Source: Megamerina dolium (lineage: Eukaryota; Arthropoda; Insecta; Diptera; Megamerinidae). From it: a stretch of DNA of 64,000 bases. The stretch lies in NCBI GenBank assembly GCA_963854835.1, contig OY978525.1:94950136-95014135 (forward strand), read 5' to 3'. Each line of letters starts with the position of its first letter. Positions within the stretch are counted from its first letter, which is position 1. Below are positions 47,301 to 62,190 of the stretch, in pieces. The notes beneath the pieces were generated by a model. The model was not told the origin of the DNA and searched no databases. It worked only from the letters and a program-made list of their open reading frames with translations. The position numbers and the translations under genes are program-made.

Positions 47301-50293
47301 TGAAAAATAAAAACATTAATAATTTTTACAAAAAAAAAAAATAATAAAGCTAAATAAATTTGACAATATTTTAGAATTTCAACAATGTTTTAGGTATAAA
47401 CAACAGAAAAATGTATTGTCGCGTCATCATAGTCTAACTAGTATATTCGTTTAGTGATGATGAAAGCAAGTTTTGTCAGTTTTATTTCAATTCATTCCAT
47501 CATTGTCTCATTGTTATATTTATTATTGATTAAACGTGTTTATTGCCATATATATGTATATATGTATTAGAACATTTGAAATCATAAAAATATATAGTTT
47601 CTTTCCATATACTTTTTATATACACATATCTATATATTTACGTCATTTGTATCAAATTAATACGAGATACTTTTATTTGAAAAAAAAGTTAACCAAAATT
47701 GCATGCTTTATGATTTTTTAAAATTCGATTTTAACAAGTAACAATACAAAATAAAAACAATTTTAAGAATATTTTAATACTCATATACATTTCTATGTAC
47801 TTTCATATTTGAGTACACAATGTGTGTATTACAGTGACAGTGACATAAATGACCTATGCGGTAATATTCTTTTATGAATTATGCAGTAATTAAAAATTCA
47901 TGTTATAAATAAAATGTGTTAATTATATATTAATGGAATTTATAAATTTAATCATTTAAACTGATGACAACACTCTTCAACGATATGTAGTTGACTATCG
48001 TGTATTTACTGTGATCAGACGATCACATCACACCAATTTACTATGTAGAGTATATGAAAAAAAATCACACAAATAAATTAAATTAATAACTTAATTGATA
48101 AAGAAGGAAACTCTATTTTCACAAGTAGTTAACAATGATGTTGGTCATGAAAAAAATTTTAATTCAAATTCTTTAGAACACGCGCTGCATTATATAGGTC
48201 AGAGCATGCGCGATGTTTAACGTCAGTTTTTTGAAAAAATGCAGAAGATTATCAGATTAAAAGTAAGAAAGAGAATTAAATTGGAATCCAGACAAATGAA
48301 GCAATAATTCGTGGCAAAATATTTTGTGGCATTTCAATTAGATTGGCACAGCAAATTCTTGCAAACTCTTCGGAATACCAACAGATATAATTTTTACCTC
48401 AGTTTATCAACAAGCACTTCTTCAGGAGTTTTTTACTTTAATTTTATAGGCGAAGTGGTAAATAAGTTCGACAAAAATGTTAGATAACATGAAAGTTACT
48501 TCTATATTTTATTGCTCTGTGTGATATTGATAAAAAAAAAGTATATTTTATGGGAAAGCCAATTAAGTGATATATATAGGCGATAAGCATGTTCGGTTAT
48601 TGGAATCGGACATCCATTTTATCCCTTTATGGTTAACTTTTTCTCAGATGTGGGGTTATTTGTCGAGTTTCTTCTTTGAATTTTGACCATTTTATTATAC
48701 ATTCCTTCAATTGAGTCAATTTGAGTCACTTTTCCAAATTCCAAAATTCATGATCTCTTCATCACTATACCATAGCTACTAATCACTTAAGTAATATTTT
48801 ATTAGGAAATATCATCATGTGTTGGATGATGCTAAAATCGTAGAGATCAAGATTTGATCATTATTATTGTATGATATGATAATTATATTAAGTTTCACTT
48901 ATGTGCAAATGTTACAAATCGAAAGAAATCATAATAAAAATATTCGGAAAGTAAATGTATTATAAAAAGTCGATTTAAATATTTCATAATTTATTTTTTA
49001 TGTTTTTGTGAACAAAAAAAAAAAATAAACGTTTCTAATTCTGGACAATAAAACTAAAGGCAAATGTTACAAATCGAAAGAAATAACTCTAATTTCAAAC
49101 TATAATTAAATTTCAATTTTTTATTTGAACAATGTAATCGAAATAGTTAGTCAAGTCGTTATAAACTTGTGCATACTTGCATATATATTAATAATTGCAA
49201 ATATTTAACATATCTCTATGGTCCAGAAGACTCTCATAATGGGTCACGGACCATGAAATTTTGTAACGTGACACGCTATACTCAATGGTGCTCTTAAAAT
49301 TGATATCAACCCTAAATCTTATTGTATTTTAGCTATTGTGCTTTTGGATTTGTTCGTTTTTTATTTGTTTGTTTGTTTTTGTTTTGAATAATGCTGCTAC
49401 ATGTAATTATTTTTAAAAGATAACAAACACCACACTTCTGTTGTCATGCTTCATATGATCAAATTAAATATTTTGTAAATTCTTCATATTATTGAAATTA
49501 TTTTTATAAAATAGTCATGAAAATAAAACTGGCTTATTAAATGTTATTAAAATTGCTAATATACATACCTATTTGATTATTAGTAACTAAATATGACAAT
49601 AGAAAATACAATATCCATACAAAACAATACAATTATCAATTGTCAAAATGCTCATGAATACCAATATAAAAAGGCTTATGCAAATGATCGCTTAAATACA
49701 TAGATTCAAAAAAAAAAATTATATTAAAAGCCACAACGGAAATAATATACATACATGTTTGTAAATTGCTTGTTACCAAAATTTAAATGTCTCGTCATAT
49801 TGTCTAGTCTTACAAACTATGTATTAATTTTTATGAGTACTATGTACACATGTAAATGTGTAAAATTACAAATATAGTATCTAAGTACCTACTTATTGTA
49901 TATGTATCACCATGTATGTATGAACATGTAATTTAAGCGTTACTATAAGTAAATGCAATCAACGTCACCCCAACAAAACAAATAGTAACAGTAGCAGCAT
50001 TGATTGTTGAATACGACATATGTATAAACTAGCGCTAATTTATATGCTAAGAAGGAGCTTATTAATAAAACCACATCACATCACGGAACACCATTTATGC
50101 AAAATACAAAAATGTTAATAAGTAAATACAAGTTACGCCTGCTGATTTCTTTTTTGAACTATTCGTATGTTCATGTACATAATAAATATTTATGTATTTT
50201 TATTATTTTTTTATTGTTTGTTGTATTGTCATATACCTGCAATATGTATTCACTTTAGCATAACAGTATATTTTTGTTGTTGTTCATTTTCAG
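44345..50293. other. AT-rich gene-free stretch upstream of the aquaporin
   Basis: No supported coding segment. Contains CTCTCTCT (near 44,362-44,385), TATATACATATG and (TGTG)n simple sequence. The GATGATGATC-rich patch at 46,740-46,900 is simple sequence. TTCATTTTCAG at 50,283-50,293 is the acceptor of the exon that carries the Prip start codon. Confidence 0.4.
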
Positions 50294-50434
50294 TTGATCG
50301 TACAACGGAAATCGCTGCCAACATATCACTGTATCATTAGCAACATAAAAAGCGGAAATACTCAAAGCATATATAAGTAAATAACAAAAAAAAAACAGAA
50401 AAAGGAACCCAAAAATCCATAGAAAGAATTAAAG
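50294..50434 (+). other. Prip: 5' UTR part of Prip exon 2
   Basis: A good acceptor (TTGTTCATTTTCAG) ends at 50,293 and the sequence runs open to the coding start at 50,435. There is no in-frame ATG upstream in this segment. This implies at least one non-coding first exon further left. Confidence 0.55.
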
Positions 50435-52879
50435 ATGGCGGGTAAATTTCATTATACGATTGGTACAAATGAGCTCAAATCAAAAGAACACCGCCTATGG
50501 CAATCACTTGTTGCTGAATTTATTGGTAAAATGACATTCAATCAAAAAATATCATTTATCATTGAATTAAAAAAAAAACTTATGTGTTACATCTATTTTT
50601 AGGTAATCTAATTCTGAATTTCTTTGCTTGCGGTGCTTGTACACAACCCGAAGATGGTGTCTTCAAAGCATTGGCATTCGGTTTAGGCGTTTTTATTGCC
50701 ATCTCTGTAAGTTCAATACATTAATGTCGTATAGTAATCAATATGTTGCAATCAATTCTTACCATTAACGTTCGATTATATTACTAAAGTAAAACAATCA
50801 ACAATAAATTTGTTCCAAACATAACTAGTTAGCATTGTGTTCAAATAAAAATCCCTTAAATGGTCAATTAACACAGTTAACATGTTACATGTAATCATAA
50901 GCAATAACAACAACAACAATCGATTGCAATCGCACAGTTTTGTTCTACATAAAAACTTACATGTATATATGCTTTTAGGTTGTTGGTCATCTTAGTGGAG
51001 GTCATATAAATCCAGCTGTCACCATTGCCATGTTAGTTGCTGGTCGTGTCAGTGTCATAAGAGCCGTGCTATATATAATATTCCAGTGTCTAGGTGCAAT
51101 ATCGGGAACACTTGCAGTTAAGGTAAGTTATTCATTATTATTTAGAGATTGCTTTATTAATGCCAGGGATCGAAAAACATGTTCACGAGAGCATGGAATA
51201 AAGTGGACTTCGTGTGAAGTTAAAGCAATATTACACTTGACAAGTATTATGGAAAAGCAGATTACTTTTGTATGGAATAATTCAAAAGTGTTTACCAAAT
51301 TAGTGGTCAAGCGCGCGCTGGACCACTGAGTAAATGATTAATAAAATGTATGATATCGTATTAGAAGAAGACCGTTGAGTAAAGCTCAATGAGAAAGCTG
51401 ACTGAGAAGATGATCTCGCAATCAGCGAGATGGATACCTCTATTCCATTATGACAATCCTCCTCCAATTCTCATATTTAGGCTCCTGACGCTTATTTCGA
51501 TTTTCAAATATGAAGTAATGGCTCGGAGGTAAAATATTTGAGATCGTGCGTTATTTATCATGGAAATTATTAGAAGGAAACCCGTTATATTGACAGTTTC
51601 CGAATGACAGACCTCTTCTATTTCTCCGCAAATGTTCATCGAGTAGTCATTATAAATCGATTTGTTGGATGCTCGCTTCTCTGAGAAATACTCATAAATT
51701 TTACTTTTCCATCTACTACATTCCAGACACTCATCGATGAAGCGTACTACAATGGTTTAGGTCACACAAAGCTTGCGCTTTATATAACTGAATTTCAAGG
51801 TTTGGGTATTGAATTCTTTTTGGGTTTGGTGCTCGTAATTACAGTATTTGGTGTATGTGATGCTAATAAGCCAGGTATTGTATATATTCGTCTATTCCAT
51901 ATTACTTGTTAAATTCAATTTTTCTTTATTACTTTTCTCTAGATTCACGATTCACAGCACCACTTGCCATCGGCTTGTCTGTAACATTGGGTCATTTGGG
52001 TACTATTCGTTACACCGGAGCTAGCATGAATCCAGCACGCACTTTTGGCACTGCCGTCGCCACTAATATTTGGACATCTCACTGGGTTTATTGGCTTGGT
52101 CCCATTTTGGGTGGTATTGCAGCAGCTCTGCTTTATGTATTAGTATTGGAGAAACCAGAACCCAGAGTATTGGAGATTTCAGATAAGTATCGAGTTCATG
52201 CCGACGAGCGTGAGGTGAGTATGTATTGAATGCAACCGCAAAAGCAACCCAAAACAAAATCAAACAACACGAACAATTCAGGCCAACACAATGTGAACAT
52301 TTAATGGTATTCAATAGTGATTTCCCAGTAGGAATTGTTTGTATTCGTTAGATTAATTAGATATGTATTCGGTTCTGATAAACTCAAACGCGAATTGGCT
52401 CTCAAAGAAAATTGTCCACACAAATGTCTCACTCATGTATTCATAGATTTAGTTTCCTTTCAGAAAAAGTTCGTATATTTCAACCTTTATCATACATTTT
52501 CAAATTATTCAAAATTTTGCTTTTATTTCATATACATATATATTATATATTTAATTAATAAGTTCAACTTGCCAACTCATGGGACTGCATTCGTCTAGGA
52601 TACTAGTTGATTCGGTCAGGTATTATACAGTTTCCTACTGGGTTATATGTACACTTACACACAAAACAACAACCAAAAACACCAAAAACCAGAAATTTTA
52701 AAATATTTTTGCATACAAAATTGTAAATGTATGCACATCGTTCTTCTCACATACTCACCCACTGTGTATATCTTAATTTGTTATCTATCATAGATGTATG
52801 TCTATTAAAAACTCGTCTAACGTACCCATTTCTTAAAATACAGATGAGAAAATTGGAGAGTACTCGTGATTATGCTTAA
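50435..52879 (+). CDS. Prip: Aquaporin, Prip type (water channel)
   Basis: Six-span membrane water channel of the MIP family, likely in an epithelial plasma membrane. Coding exons 50435-50525, 50603-50706, 50979-51122, 51727-51874, 51943-52214 and 52844-52879 join in consistent phases to 264 aa. NPA boxes are at residues 76-78 (GGHINPAVT) and 192-194 (ASMNPART). The aromatic/arginine filter reads Phe56, His180, Ala189 and Arg195. The His favours a classical water channel and argues against insect glycerol-transporting Eglps, which lack it. The short last exon encodes [11 protein letters not shown]. If the exon 5 donor (GAG|GTGAGT) is read through, translation would stop at 52,229 after VSMY, a possible second isoform. 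The start ATG follows an AAAG context and gives [10 protein letters not shown]. The choice of Prip over Drip rests on the [10 protein letters not shown] segment and the filter. Confidence 0.9.
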
Positions 52880-53836
52880 ATTGGATGCTGTTATTTTCTA
52901 TGCTCGAACGAGTGTAGAGGAAAGCATTTGTTAAGCAATCTCGTCAGTCCCATTCTCAACATACAACCAGCAGCGCAACAACAATCCAGCATTCAAGGCA
53001 AGCAGTCGAAAACGGTGTTGTCACTCACATAGTATGTACAATCCACTCGAACATCACAATCGAAATCAATAATCGCATTTGGCGATTTTGGCCGTTTACT
53101 CAAAATTATTAATCAATTTGATTCAATTACATATTTGTACTTTTAATAATAATTATTTAATTTCATAAATATTGTATATCTATATACAGATGTGTGTACT
53201 CGTACTTTATTGTTAAGTTTTTCTATTTTCTATTTACTTACATATATCAGCTTATTTCAAATGGCATTTAATTCATCATTATGTACTAAATATTTTACAA
53301 ATTATTTTTAATGTGCTCCCCCCTTTCCCATGCATCCACAATTCCCTTCTCTACCAGTATATTATTATTATTATTTTCGATTTTGTATTTATATTTCTTC
53401 TTTTTGAGATTTTTATGTCGTCGTATACCTACTTTATAATCAAATACTGTATTGATGACTTTCTGTACAACAAACACATTTTTAAAATATTCTTAATATT
53501 TGTATTTACAAAAGATTATTTCAATTAACATTGTAAGAAAAACCGAAAATATCGCATATCGAAAGTAAAACTGTGTACTAATGTTCAAAAGTAAATATTC
53601 AATTATTGTGCTATGCATGTTTAATAATTGTATTATTAGTTTATTATTAAAATTAAAAAATAAATATAAAAAAAAACCACATTTTGATTGCTTTTTTATC
53701 TAAATATTATCAACAATAGAGTGTAGAATATATAAATGCACCCATATTCATCCAAATCGAATGACAGGCCAAAAGTTACGTAAAAGTAAGCATATGTTTA
53801 TGTTGCACGGTAACGCACAGCCATACAAAACCGTCG
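52880..53836 (+). other. 3' UTR and flank of Prip
   Basis: Non-coding AT-rich sequence after the stop. A poly-A signal (AATAAATATAAA) lies near 53,659. No other gene seen. Confidence 0.5.
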
Positions 53837-54483
53837 CCACTGTAGAATTTAAAAAACGGAAAAAAAAATTTTTGTCTTAAATAGTCATTAATAGTCTCAA
53901 AAATAATATACTAAGGATGGAAGGCGGGAAAGTGTCTGAATTCCGAGTTTTGCCGCAAGACGTCTGAGGTATTCTCCGAGCTGGCCGGAAACATAACTCG
54001 AACAAATCTTAACCGATTGATTTGAAAATTTTTACAATACATTTGAAATCGTTTTCTTCAGCGACGTACGTAGGGGTTTTTTGAAATTGTGCATATTTTT
54101 TTATTTATAAAGAATTTTTTGACGATTTTTAGGAGAAATTTCGAACTTTTTCTTCAAAGGGTCGCCATTTTACGAAAAATCAATTAATCCAAAAATCCCA
54201 ACGTACGTCTCTTGCTATTGTAATATGGAATAAAGAAATATTAGGTTTTTTGTTCCAGATCGAAAATTGCGGGCGCTAGGTTTCCGGCCGTGCATCGCGG
54301 TGAAAAAAACGCATCAGCGGGGAAATGCTGCACAGCCGCTATCTTGTTTTTGAATGGCGCAACTTAATTGTTTTTTGGACTTCAAGATTGGCATTTAAAA
54401 ATACTTTTTACAAAATTTGAATATCTCCTTTTGTTTGGCCTAAGAAAATTCCCGAAATATGCCTTTTTTGTGCTCTACAGTGG
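53837..54483. mobile_element. Candidate non-autonomous DNA element, 647 bp
   Basis: CCACTGTAGA at 53,837 and its exact complement TCTACAGTGG at 54,474-54,483 bound a segment that is less AT-rich than its surroundings (GCGGGCGCTAGGTTTCCGGC, GAGCTGGCCGGAAACATAAC). A-rich sequence continues the similarity just inside both ends. No coding capacity and no clear target-site duplication, so the call is tentative. Confidence 0.4.
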
Positions 54484-55210
54484 TGTAACCCCTTAAGAAG
54501 ATTTTGACTTAAAAATCCATTTATACAATTTTCCTTCCTATTCGGTTCATCTGTCACCATGTGAATATTTTCTTTTCCCGAAGCTACAATGATCATTAAT
54601 GTATTATTATTGAATGAAATTGCGGAAATTTATGATCGCAGCGCTAATGTGAGGGTTACAAAATTTCTAAATATATTATTAGGAGTACTACACTAAACGA
54701 TTTTCAGATATTTTTATCAAAAATCTAATTTTCATTGATGGATAGAATCTGAATTTTCAACATATAACTATTGAATTTTTAGTAAGAATTGCTTGAGATT
54801 TCAAATGCTAAAAGCTTCATTAGAGATTAGGAGATATATAAAATATTTTACTCCAATTCGTATTGATGCAGGGATATGACAAAAGGTTGAAGTTCCAAAT
54901 TTAAAGATCTAATTTTTGTATTTTACTGCAACGATAAAAGGAAAATCTGATGTCATGTTTTTTGCAATTAATTATCTCATATTCTAATAAAGAAAACTTA
55001 ATTTTACCCCCTTGAACATTACTGAAATTCGTATTATTATTCATATAATTAGGCAGAACTGCAAATAATTTTTTTTCCCTTCTTCTTAATTTGCGTCAAA
55101 TTTTCAAACGGTCTAGCTCATTAAAATGCAAAACATTTGTACCATTTGAAGCATTTTTTTTAAGAACGAGAAATGTAATCAAGATTTATAACCACCTGCA
55201 TTTAAAAAAA
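54484..55210. other. Intergenic DNA, no gene seen
   Basis: AT-rich, without recognisable coding or repeat content. Confidence 0.4.
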
Positions 55211-56881
55211 ATCTCCTTACAGTCGGCTGGGGCCGACCAAATTATACCCTGCATATGTAGAGGTATATATAAAAAGTTTGCTCGTATATCCATCCTTTTC
55301 TTCCACTACTTTGTATAGGACCTACATTAAGAAGCAGGCGTACCTCACCAATTTTGGAGGATCAATTTCTGACTATAATACTAAACTACATAGGCTGCAA
55401 TGGGTTGACCTAGACGTATTAATTAGTAACTTATGGTTGTTTTAATGTTTAAGAGAAATCCGAAACTTTGTACGGAAGCTATATAAAAAGTGGGCGTGAC
55501 GTATCTCTTTCTGGTATATCTAATTAATTTTTCAATATCAATCCACACCTTAAATTTGGTTGTCCTACGTTAAATGGTTTGTAAGTTATGGAGCTTAAAA
55601 GTTTTAGTTTAATTCCCTTGACTTTGTATGGGAGACTCATGAAGGAGTGGGCGTGGCACTTTGATTTTCTACCAGATTTTTGCCGACTACGATATTAATC
55701 TAAGTGTCAATTATGGTTATTCTAGACGGCAGATTGCCGAAGTTACAGCTGTTTAAATTTAAAATTTGTATGGGGGCTACAATAAACAGTGGGCGTGGTG
55801 CGCCCATTTTCTGTGAGCCTAGTTGCTCGTACAATACTAATCCATACCTTAAATCTCGTTGTCCTACGCTAAATGGTTTGTAAGTTATGGACCTTAAAAT
55901 TTTAGTTTAATTCCCTTGACTTTGTATGGGAGACTCATGAACGAGTGGGCGTGGCACTTTGATTTTCTGCCAGATTTTTGCCGACTACGATATTAATCTA
56001 AGTGTCAATTATGGTTATTCTAGACGGCAGATTGCCGAAGTTACAGCTGTTTCAATTTAAAATTTGTATGGGGGCTACGATAAACAGTGGGCGTGGTGCG
56101 CCCATTTCCTGTGAGCCTATTTGCTCGTATAATACTAACCCATACCTTAAATCTCGTTATTCTACGCTGAATAGTTTGCAAGTTATAACCGGTAACATTT
56201 TTTTAATTTCCGCAACTTTGTATGGGAGACCCAAAAAGGAGTGGGCGTGGCACACTGATTTTCTGCCATATTATTTCCCACTGCCATGTTAATCTAAGTG
56301 TCAATTATGGTTATTCTGGACAGAAGATTGTAGAAGTTACAGCTGTTTCAATTTAAAAGAAGTATAGACACTTTGTATGAGAGCTACGCTAAAAAGTAGG
56401 CGTGGCTCAACCACTTTTGGCGAGATTATATAGTAGTATAATATAACTCTATGTGCAAAATATTGTTGTCCCAAGTGGTATATTATGTGAGTTATAGCAA
56501 GTTAAAGATTTTGAAAATTTCGAGGTTAGTCGCTTTGAATGCTTGGTGTGGGCGTGGTTATTGACCGATCATGCCCAATATCAATCCCCTCCGTACCCTT
56601 GGATCATAGATTACTTATGCCAAATTTCATCGAAATAGCTCAATATTTACTCAAGTTATCGTGCGAACCAGCCAGGTGACAGACAGACGGACGGACGGAC
56701 GGACGGACGGACGGACGGACGGACGGACGGACGGATGGACGGACATCGTTAAATCGAAAATTTAATCGACGCTGATCACGAATATATATCCATGTCTATA
56801 TCTCCGGAGATTCCTTCAAGTGGACACAAACATCTGACCGAAATGAATATACCATGCATATTGCATTATGCAGGGTATAAA
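55211..56881 (+). mobile_element. Non-autonomous inverted-repeat element, right copy, with three ~298-bp internal repeats
   Basis: Inverted partner of 1,594-3,538. The left end is TACAGTCGGCTGGGGCCGAC plus ATTATACCCTGCATA (55,241-55,255); the right end is TATGCAGGGTATAA at 56,867-56,880, a perfect 14-bp inverted repeat. Internal units are anchored by GGTTATTCT at about 55,715, 56,013 and 56,309 (periods 298 and 296 bp), one unit fewer than the left copy. A (GGAC)n tract lies at about 56,690-56,735. The 96-codon chance frame at 56,002-56,292 has exactly the same translation as the frame at 2,151-2,441, so the copies are young. No transposase is encoded. Confidence 0.78.
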
Positions 56882-57583
56882 AAAGCTATTGATACAAGTG
56901 CAGAACTGATAAGTCAAAAAGTGTTTGTCATCAACGCTCACGAATGGTGTGAGTAAAAAATTAAAAATTGCCTCTCGAAACAGTTGTCCAGGGATCGACC
57001 CTAAAGCGGAGAACCTTATAGGTTTGTCCTTCCCAATAATTCCTCTGAAATAGTTTCATTTTATATACAATCCTTCCCTACAAAATTCTGCTTTTCTTAT
57101 GGCCATCAAATCATTAAAAAACCAAAATTTAGGCAAAGGTTCTTGTCTAAACTAAATGTATTGAAAAAACATCAATCTGAAGTTAACAATGTGGCATCAC
57201 TATAAAATCTGTTTTATTTCTCTTCATTTCTATTCTTCTTTTTATTTTTGATTTGTTTTGTTGATGTCAAAATCGAATATATAGCATATATTTTTGCTTT
57301 TTATAAGAGAGCTGACAAAAAGAACAATCTAGAAACTGAAACACAGTAGTTTATGTAATCTAGTTGTTGATGTTACTGCTGCCACCTTATTTATACCGCC
57401 TTGCTGAATAGCTTCCAACAGTTTCAAAAGTGTTGGAAATGAACTTAAACCACAGCTGTTTTTGACAATTTAATATTTTGGTTTACATATTTATTTACTT
57501 CCTAAAATCAGTAGTACCTACTTCTTTTGAGAAAATTTCCAGAATTTTTAGTAAAGCATTTGTACGGAAGAAATATATAGAAT
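56882..57583 (+). other. 5' flank of the J-protein gene
   Basis: Non-coding. No TATA box or initiator could be assigned with confidence. Confidence 0.4.
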
Positions 57584-58535
57584 ATGCAAAATTTATTGTC
57601 GACTCAGCAGACACTTTCTTATCGATTGCTGCAAAGGTATCTACTAATGGAACATCATTTTTATATTAAATACTAAAATTAGAATTTTTCTTTTTTCATT
57701 TGCTAATTTTGTAGCATACGTCAATACGGCAGTGAATATGAGAACTATTATGATATACTGAAAGTATCCAAAAGTTGCAGCAACAAAGATATACGTGATG
57801 CCTTTGTAAAATTAACTAAAGAGGTGATTTCCGCTTCTGTCCAAAATACCACTTGTACATAAACATATGTATATTACTCTTGATTTTGTATTTATTGAAA
57901 AGTTTCATCCTGATGTTAAAGGCGCTCAACCAGATCCTAAACAAACAGCGCAGTTTGTAAAAATCTCAGAAGCTTATCAGATATTAAGCAAACCAAAATT
58001 GCGTAGTGCCTACGACCAAGATTTATGGGCAAAAGGTATTGCGGCCACACAACGGACTGCTGCTAGTGGTGGATTACATACTACAGAGGTTCATAGGTAA
58101 ATTTTTCATAGAAATGAAAAATGCTTATCGTTTGAATTAAGCATAAATATGCATTTGTTTCAGACCATGGGAAATAAAACCAAATTTTGATCCAAATCCT
58201 GGACCTTATTATGGCATTAAAGGCTTGGAGAAATTATCAAATACAAAAATTGCTTTGGCATTAATAGCTTTAGGTATTTTCGGTGCAGTCTTTGGCTATG
58301 TCTCCGTAAAGTAAGTTGCAAATGCTTTTTTTAATGCACCTATATGTATTAGTCCAATTGTTTTGTTATTAGAACTTTATATTATTTTAGACATTCGGCT
58401 ACCTTCAATCGTCAACAGCTTGATGAGAAATCTGCAGAAGCCAGTTCACATCACGCAACAGTACGTGCTAATGCTGAGAAGTTTGGTAACAAAGAACAAT
58501 TACGACGTATGGTAAATCGTATGGCTCAGGAATAA
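57584..58535 (+). CDS. DnaJ-domain protein, DNAJC4-like, single membrane span
   Basis: Co-chaperone that would stimulate Hsp70 ATPase through its J domain. Coding exons 57584-57636, 57715-57823, 57903-58096, 58164-58310 and 58391-58535 give 215 aa with all phases consistent. The J domain spans about residues 25-88: YYDILKVS, the HPD motif at 56-58 right after an intron, [13 protein letters not shown], then AYDQDLW. A hydrophobic span ([18 protein letters not shown]) is at about 148-167, followed by a polar, charged tail with [12 protein letters not shown]. The domain order and tail resemble DNAJC4. The N-terminus [18 protein letters not shown] is Arg/Ser/Leu-rich without acids and could be a mitochondrial signal, but that is inference. 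ATG 57,584 was chosen because it is the only start that keeps frame across the first intron. Poly-A signal near 58,999. Confidence 0.88.
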
Positions 58536-59863
58536 CAGTAAATTAATCAACTCAGAAGCAAATAGTTGGATATTTTTGTAATATGATTGTACATAATTCT
58601 ATTTTATTGTTAGTATATTCTGAATATCGCCTTCAATCGGAAAATGATTTGTCAATCAGCTGGAAATTTAAAATCGATGATCTATATTTTTATTGTAGAA
58701 ATGTAGAACATTTAAAAAATTCAATTCAGTATAGCGCCCTCTATATATTTTTCTCCAGCTTCGTGAATTGATTTCAATTTAAAGTAATTTTGTAATTTAT
58801 ATTGGATTTATTATTTGTTAATGGCTTTATATAAATTAAACGTTACCGTGTGAATGGAAATGTCTGCTGCGTGTGTGAGATCTGTATAAGAAAACAAATA
58901 TGAACATGTACAAATTCAAATGTGTCATAAAAGAAAGTTTAAAAAAATGTTTAATATGAGAAAATTATCTTGGGAAACCCACCTGTATGCCAACTTTATA
59001 ATAAAACTGAATGAAAGAAAAACATACTCATATTTCATTTACATTTATTATACGCTATCATTAAAAATATTTTTATGATAAGTACAAAAATAATAGTAAT
59101 AATAGTTACAATATAAAATATGCACTGTATATCGATAACATAATATTATCATATATCCACACATACTTATATAAGTGCGTTTGCTTCAAAATATTAAATC
59201 AAATATAAATTCATAAAATTCACGGAATTACAACTTATTTATTGGTGGTACTCATTTCTCCTTCTAATTAATTTTCCTATAAGAAATAGCTGGTTAACGT
59301 AAAAAATGCGACAATATGACAAAAAATACATATATAATAACAACGAACAACAGTTTGAGAGGTGTAATATGCAAAACAGTGCCATTATTTTATATATGCA
59401 AACAAATACTGGTACGTATTTTTTCTGAAGTTTATCAACTAAATTGACACTTTCAAACTGTTGCTATAAATATATTTTTTATAGTTTCTTTTACTTATGT
59501 ATATTTAAATCTATAAATTTTAAATTTTTTCCGATTTTTCTTATTTTTCCTTTCACTATGTATAACAATGTATAAACCTTCACCAGAAATCTTAATAAAA
59601 ATCACATTAATTATACATACATATTATACATAAATAGTACAACGATGACATACAGTCTAAACTACAATACAATTACAATAAATTAATACTACATTGTGAG
59701 CAATTTTTCATAGTAGTAGCGCTCATTCGCATACTCATCTTTAGCGTAATGCATACATAAAACGCACAACCATAAATTACGAATGCATATACGTAAGTAC
59801 GTCTTAAATCAACTGCCAATTAACTAATAATTTCATTGCATTGTCTCCAACTATCTATTCACT
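58536..59863. other. Space between converging genes (3' UTRs)
   Basis: This holds the 3' UTRs of the J-protein gene (+) and Dat (-). No further gene recognised. Possible - strand poly-A signals appear as TTTATT on the + strand (for example near 59,236). Confidence 0.45.
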
Positions 59864-61545
<1,682 letters not shown>

Positions 61546-62190
61546 AAATAAGGTGAATTTTCAAAAAAAAAATACAAATTGTATCTTCATTCATTTAAAT
61601 TTATTTTGTCTCTTTCAAAGTATTCCCTCCCAATTTAATACAACATTTCTGGTAATCGATTTTCGGTATAGCCATCGATAAATCCTTCGGTATAGCAAAG
61701 CATCCGCGAATTGATTCACGCAAACGACACATAACACCTAAATAATATTCCTTATCCACTGTTTATGAACAACACCACAATAATCGAAGAAAACAGTCAT
61801 CATCACTTTTATTTTGGATCGACTTTGACAAGTTTTTTTTTGGTTTTGGCTCATTTTTACCACGATATTCAGTCGATTGTTGACTTGTTCCAGGGTCGTA
61901 AGCATAAAACCATGTTTCATCACCAGTAATAACCGTTTTCAGATCATCATCACTCATTAAAAGCATCTCCCAAGCCACTTCAACACGAAGACGTTGTTTT
62001 TCAAACAAGTTCAATGTTTCTGGAACAAGAATCGCAGAAACATTTTTTTACATTCACAAAAACACGCTGTAGTTTGAAAACTAACGAAGCAAATGTCATG
62101 TACCAACAAAATCAAAAAAAAAAAAAATTCCATAAATTTATAGCGCTCATATTTTAAAAATATAATATTAATTCACCTTACATTTCGATC
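61546..62190 (-). mobile_element. Mariner-family element fossil inside the Dat intron
   Basis: On the - strand the relic shows a mariner core: RLRVEVAWEMLLMSDDDL, VITGDETWFYAYDPGTSQQS (about 61,895-61,955; GDETW marks the first catalytic Asp) and, in another frame, VMMTVFFDYCGVVHKQW (about 61,745-61,800), which normally precedes the second Asp region. The 5' and 3' parts of the gene are missing and frames are shifted. AATAAGGTGAATT near 61,546 and AATTCACCTTACATT near 62,173 form a plausible pair of terminal repeats. Confidence 0.75.

Noticed and set aside
51030..51329. 99-codon frame in the Prip gene extending past exon 3
   Set aside because: After 51,122 it runs into the intron past a clear GTAAGT donor. 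The protein resumes in exon 4 at 51,727 with conserved aquaporin residues.
57478..57669. 63-residue frame overlapping the start of the J-protein gene
   Set aside because: It would have to begin with TTG and is out of phase with exon 2 across the 57,637 donor. The ATG at 57,584 in the other frame fits.
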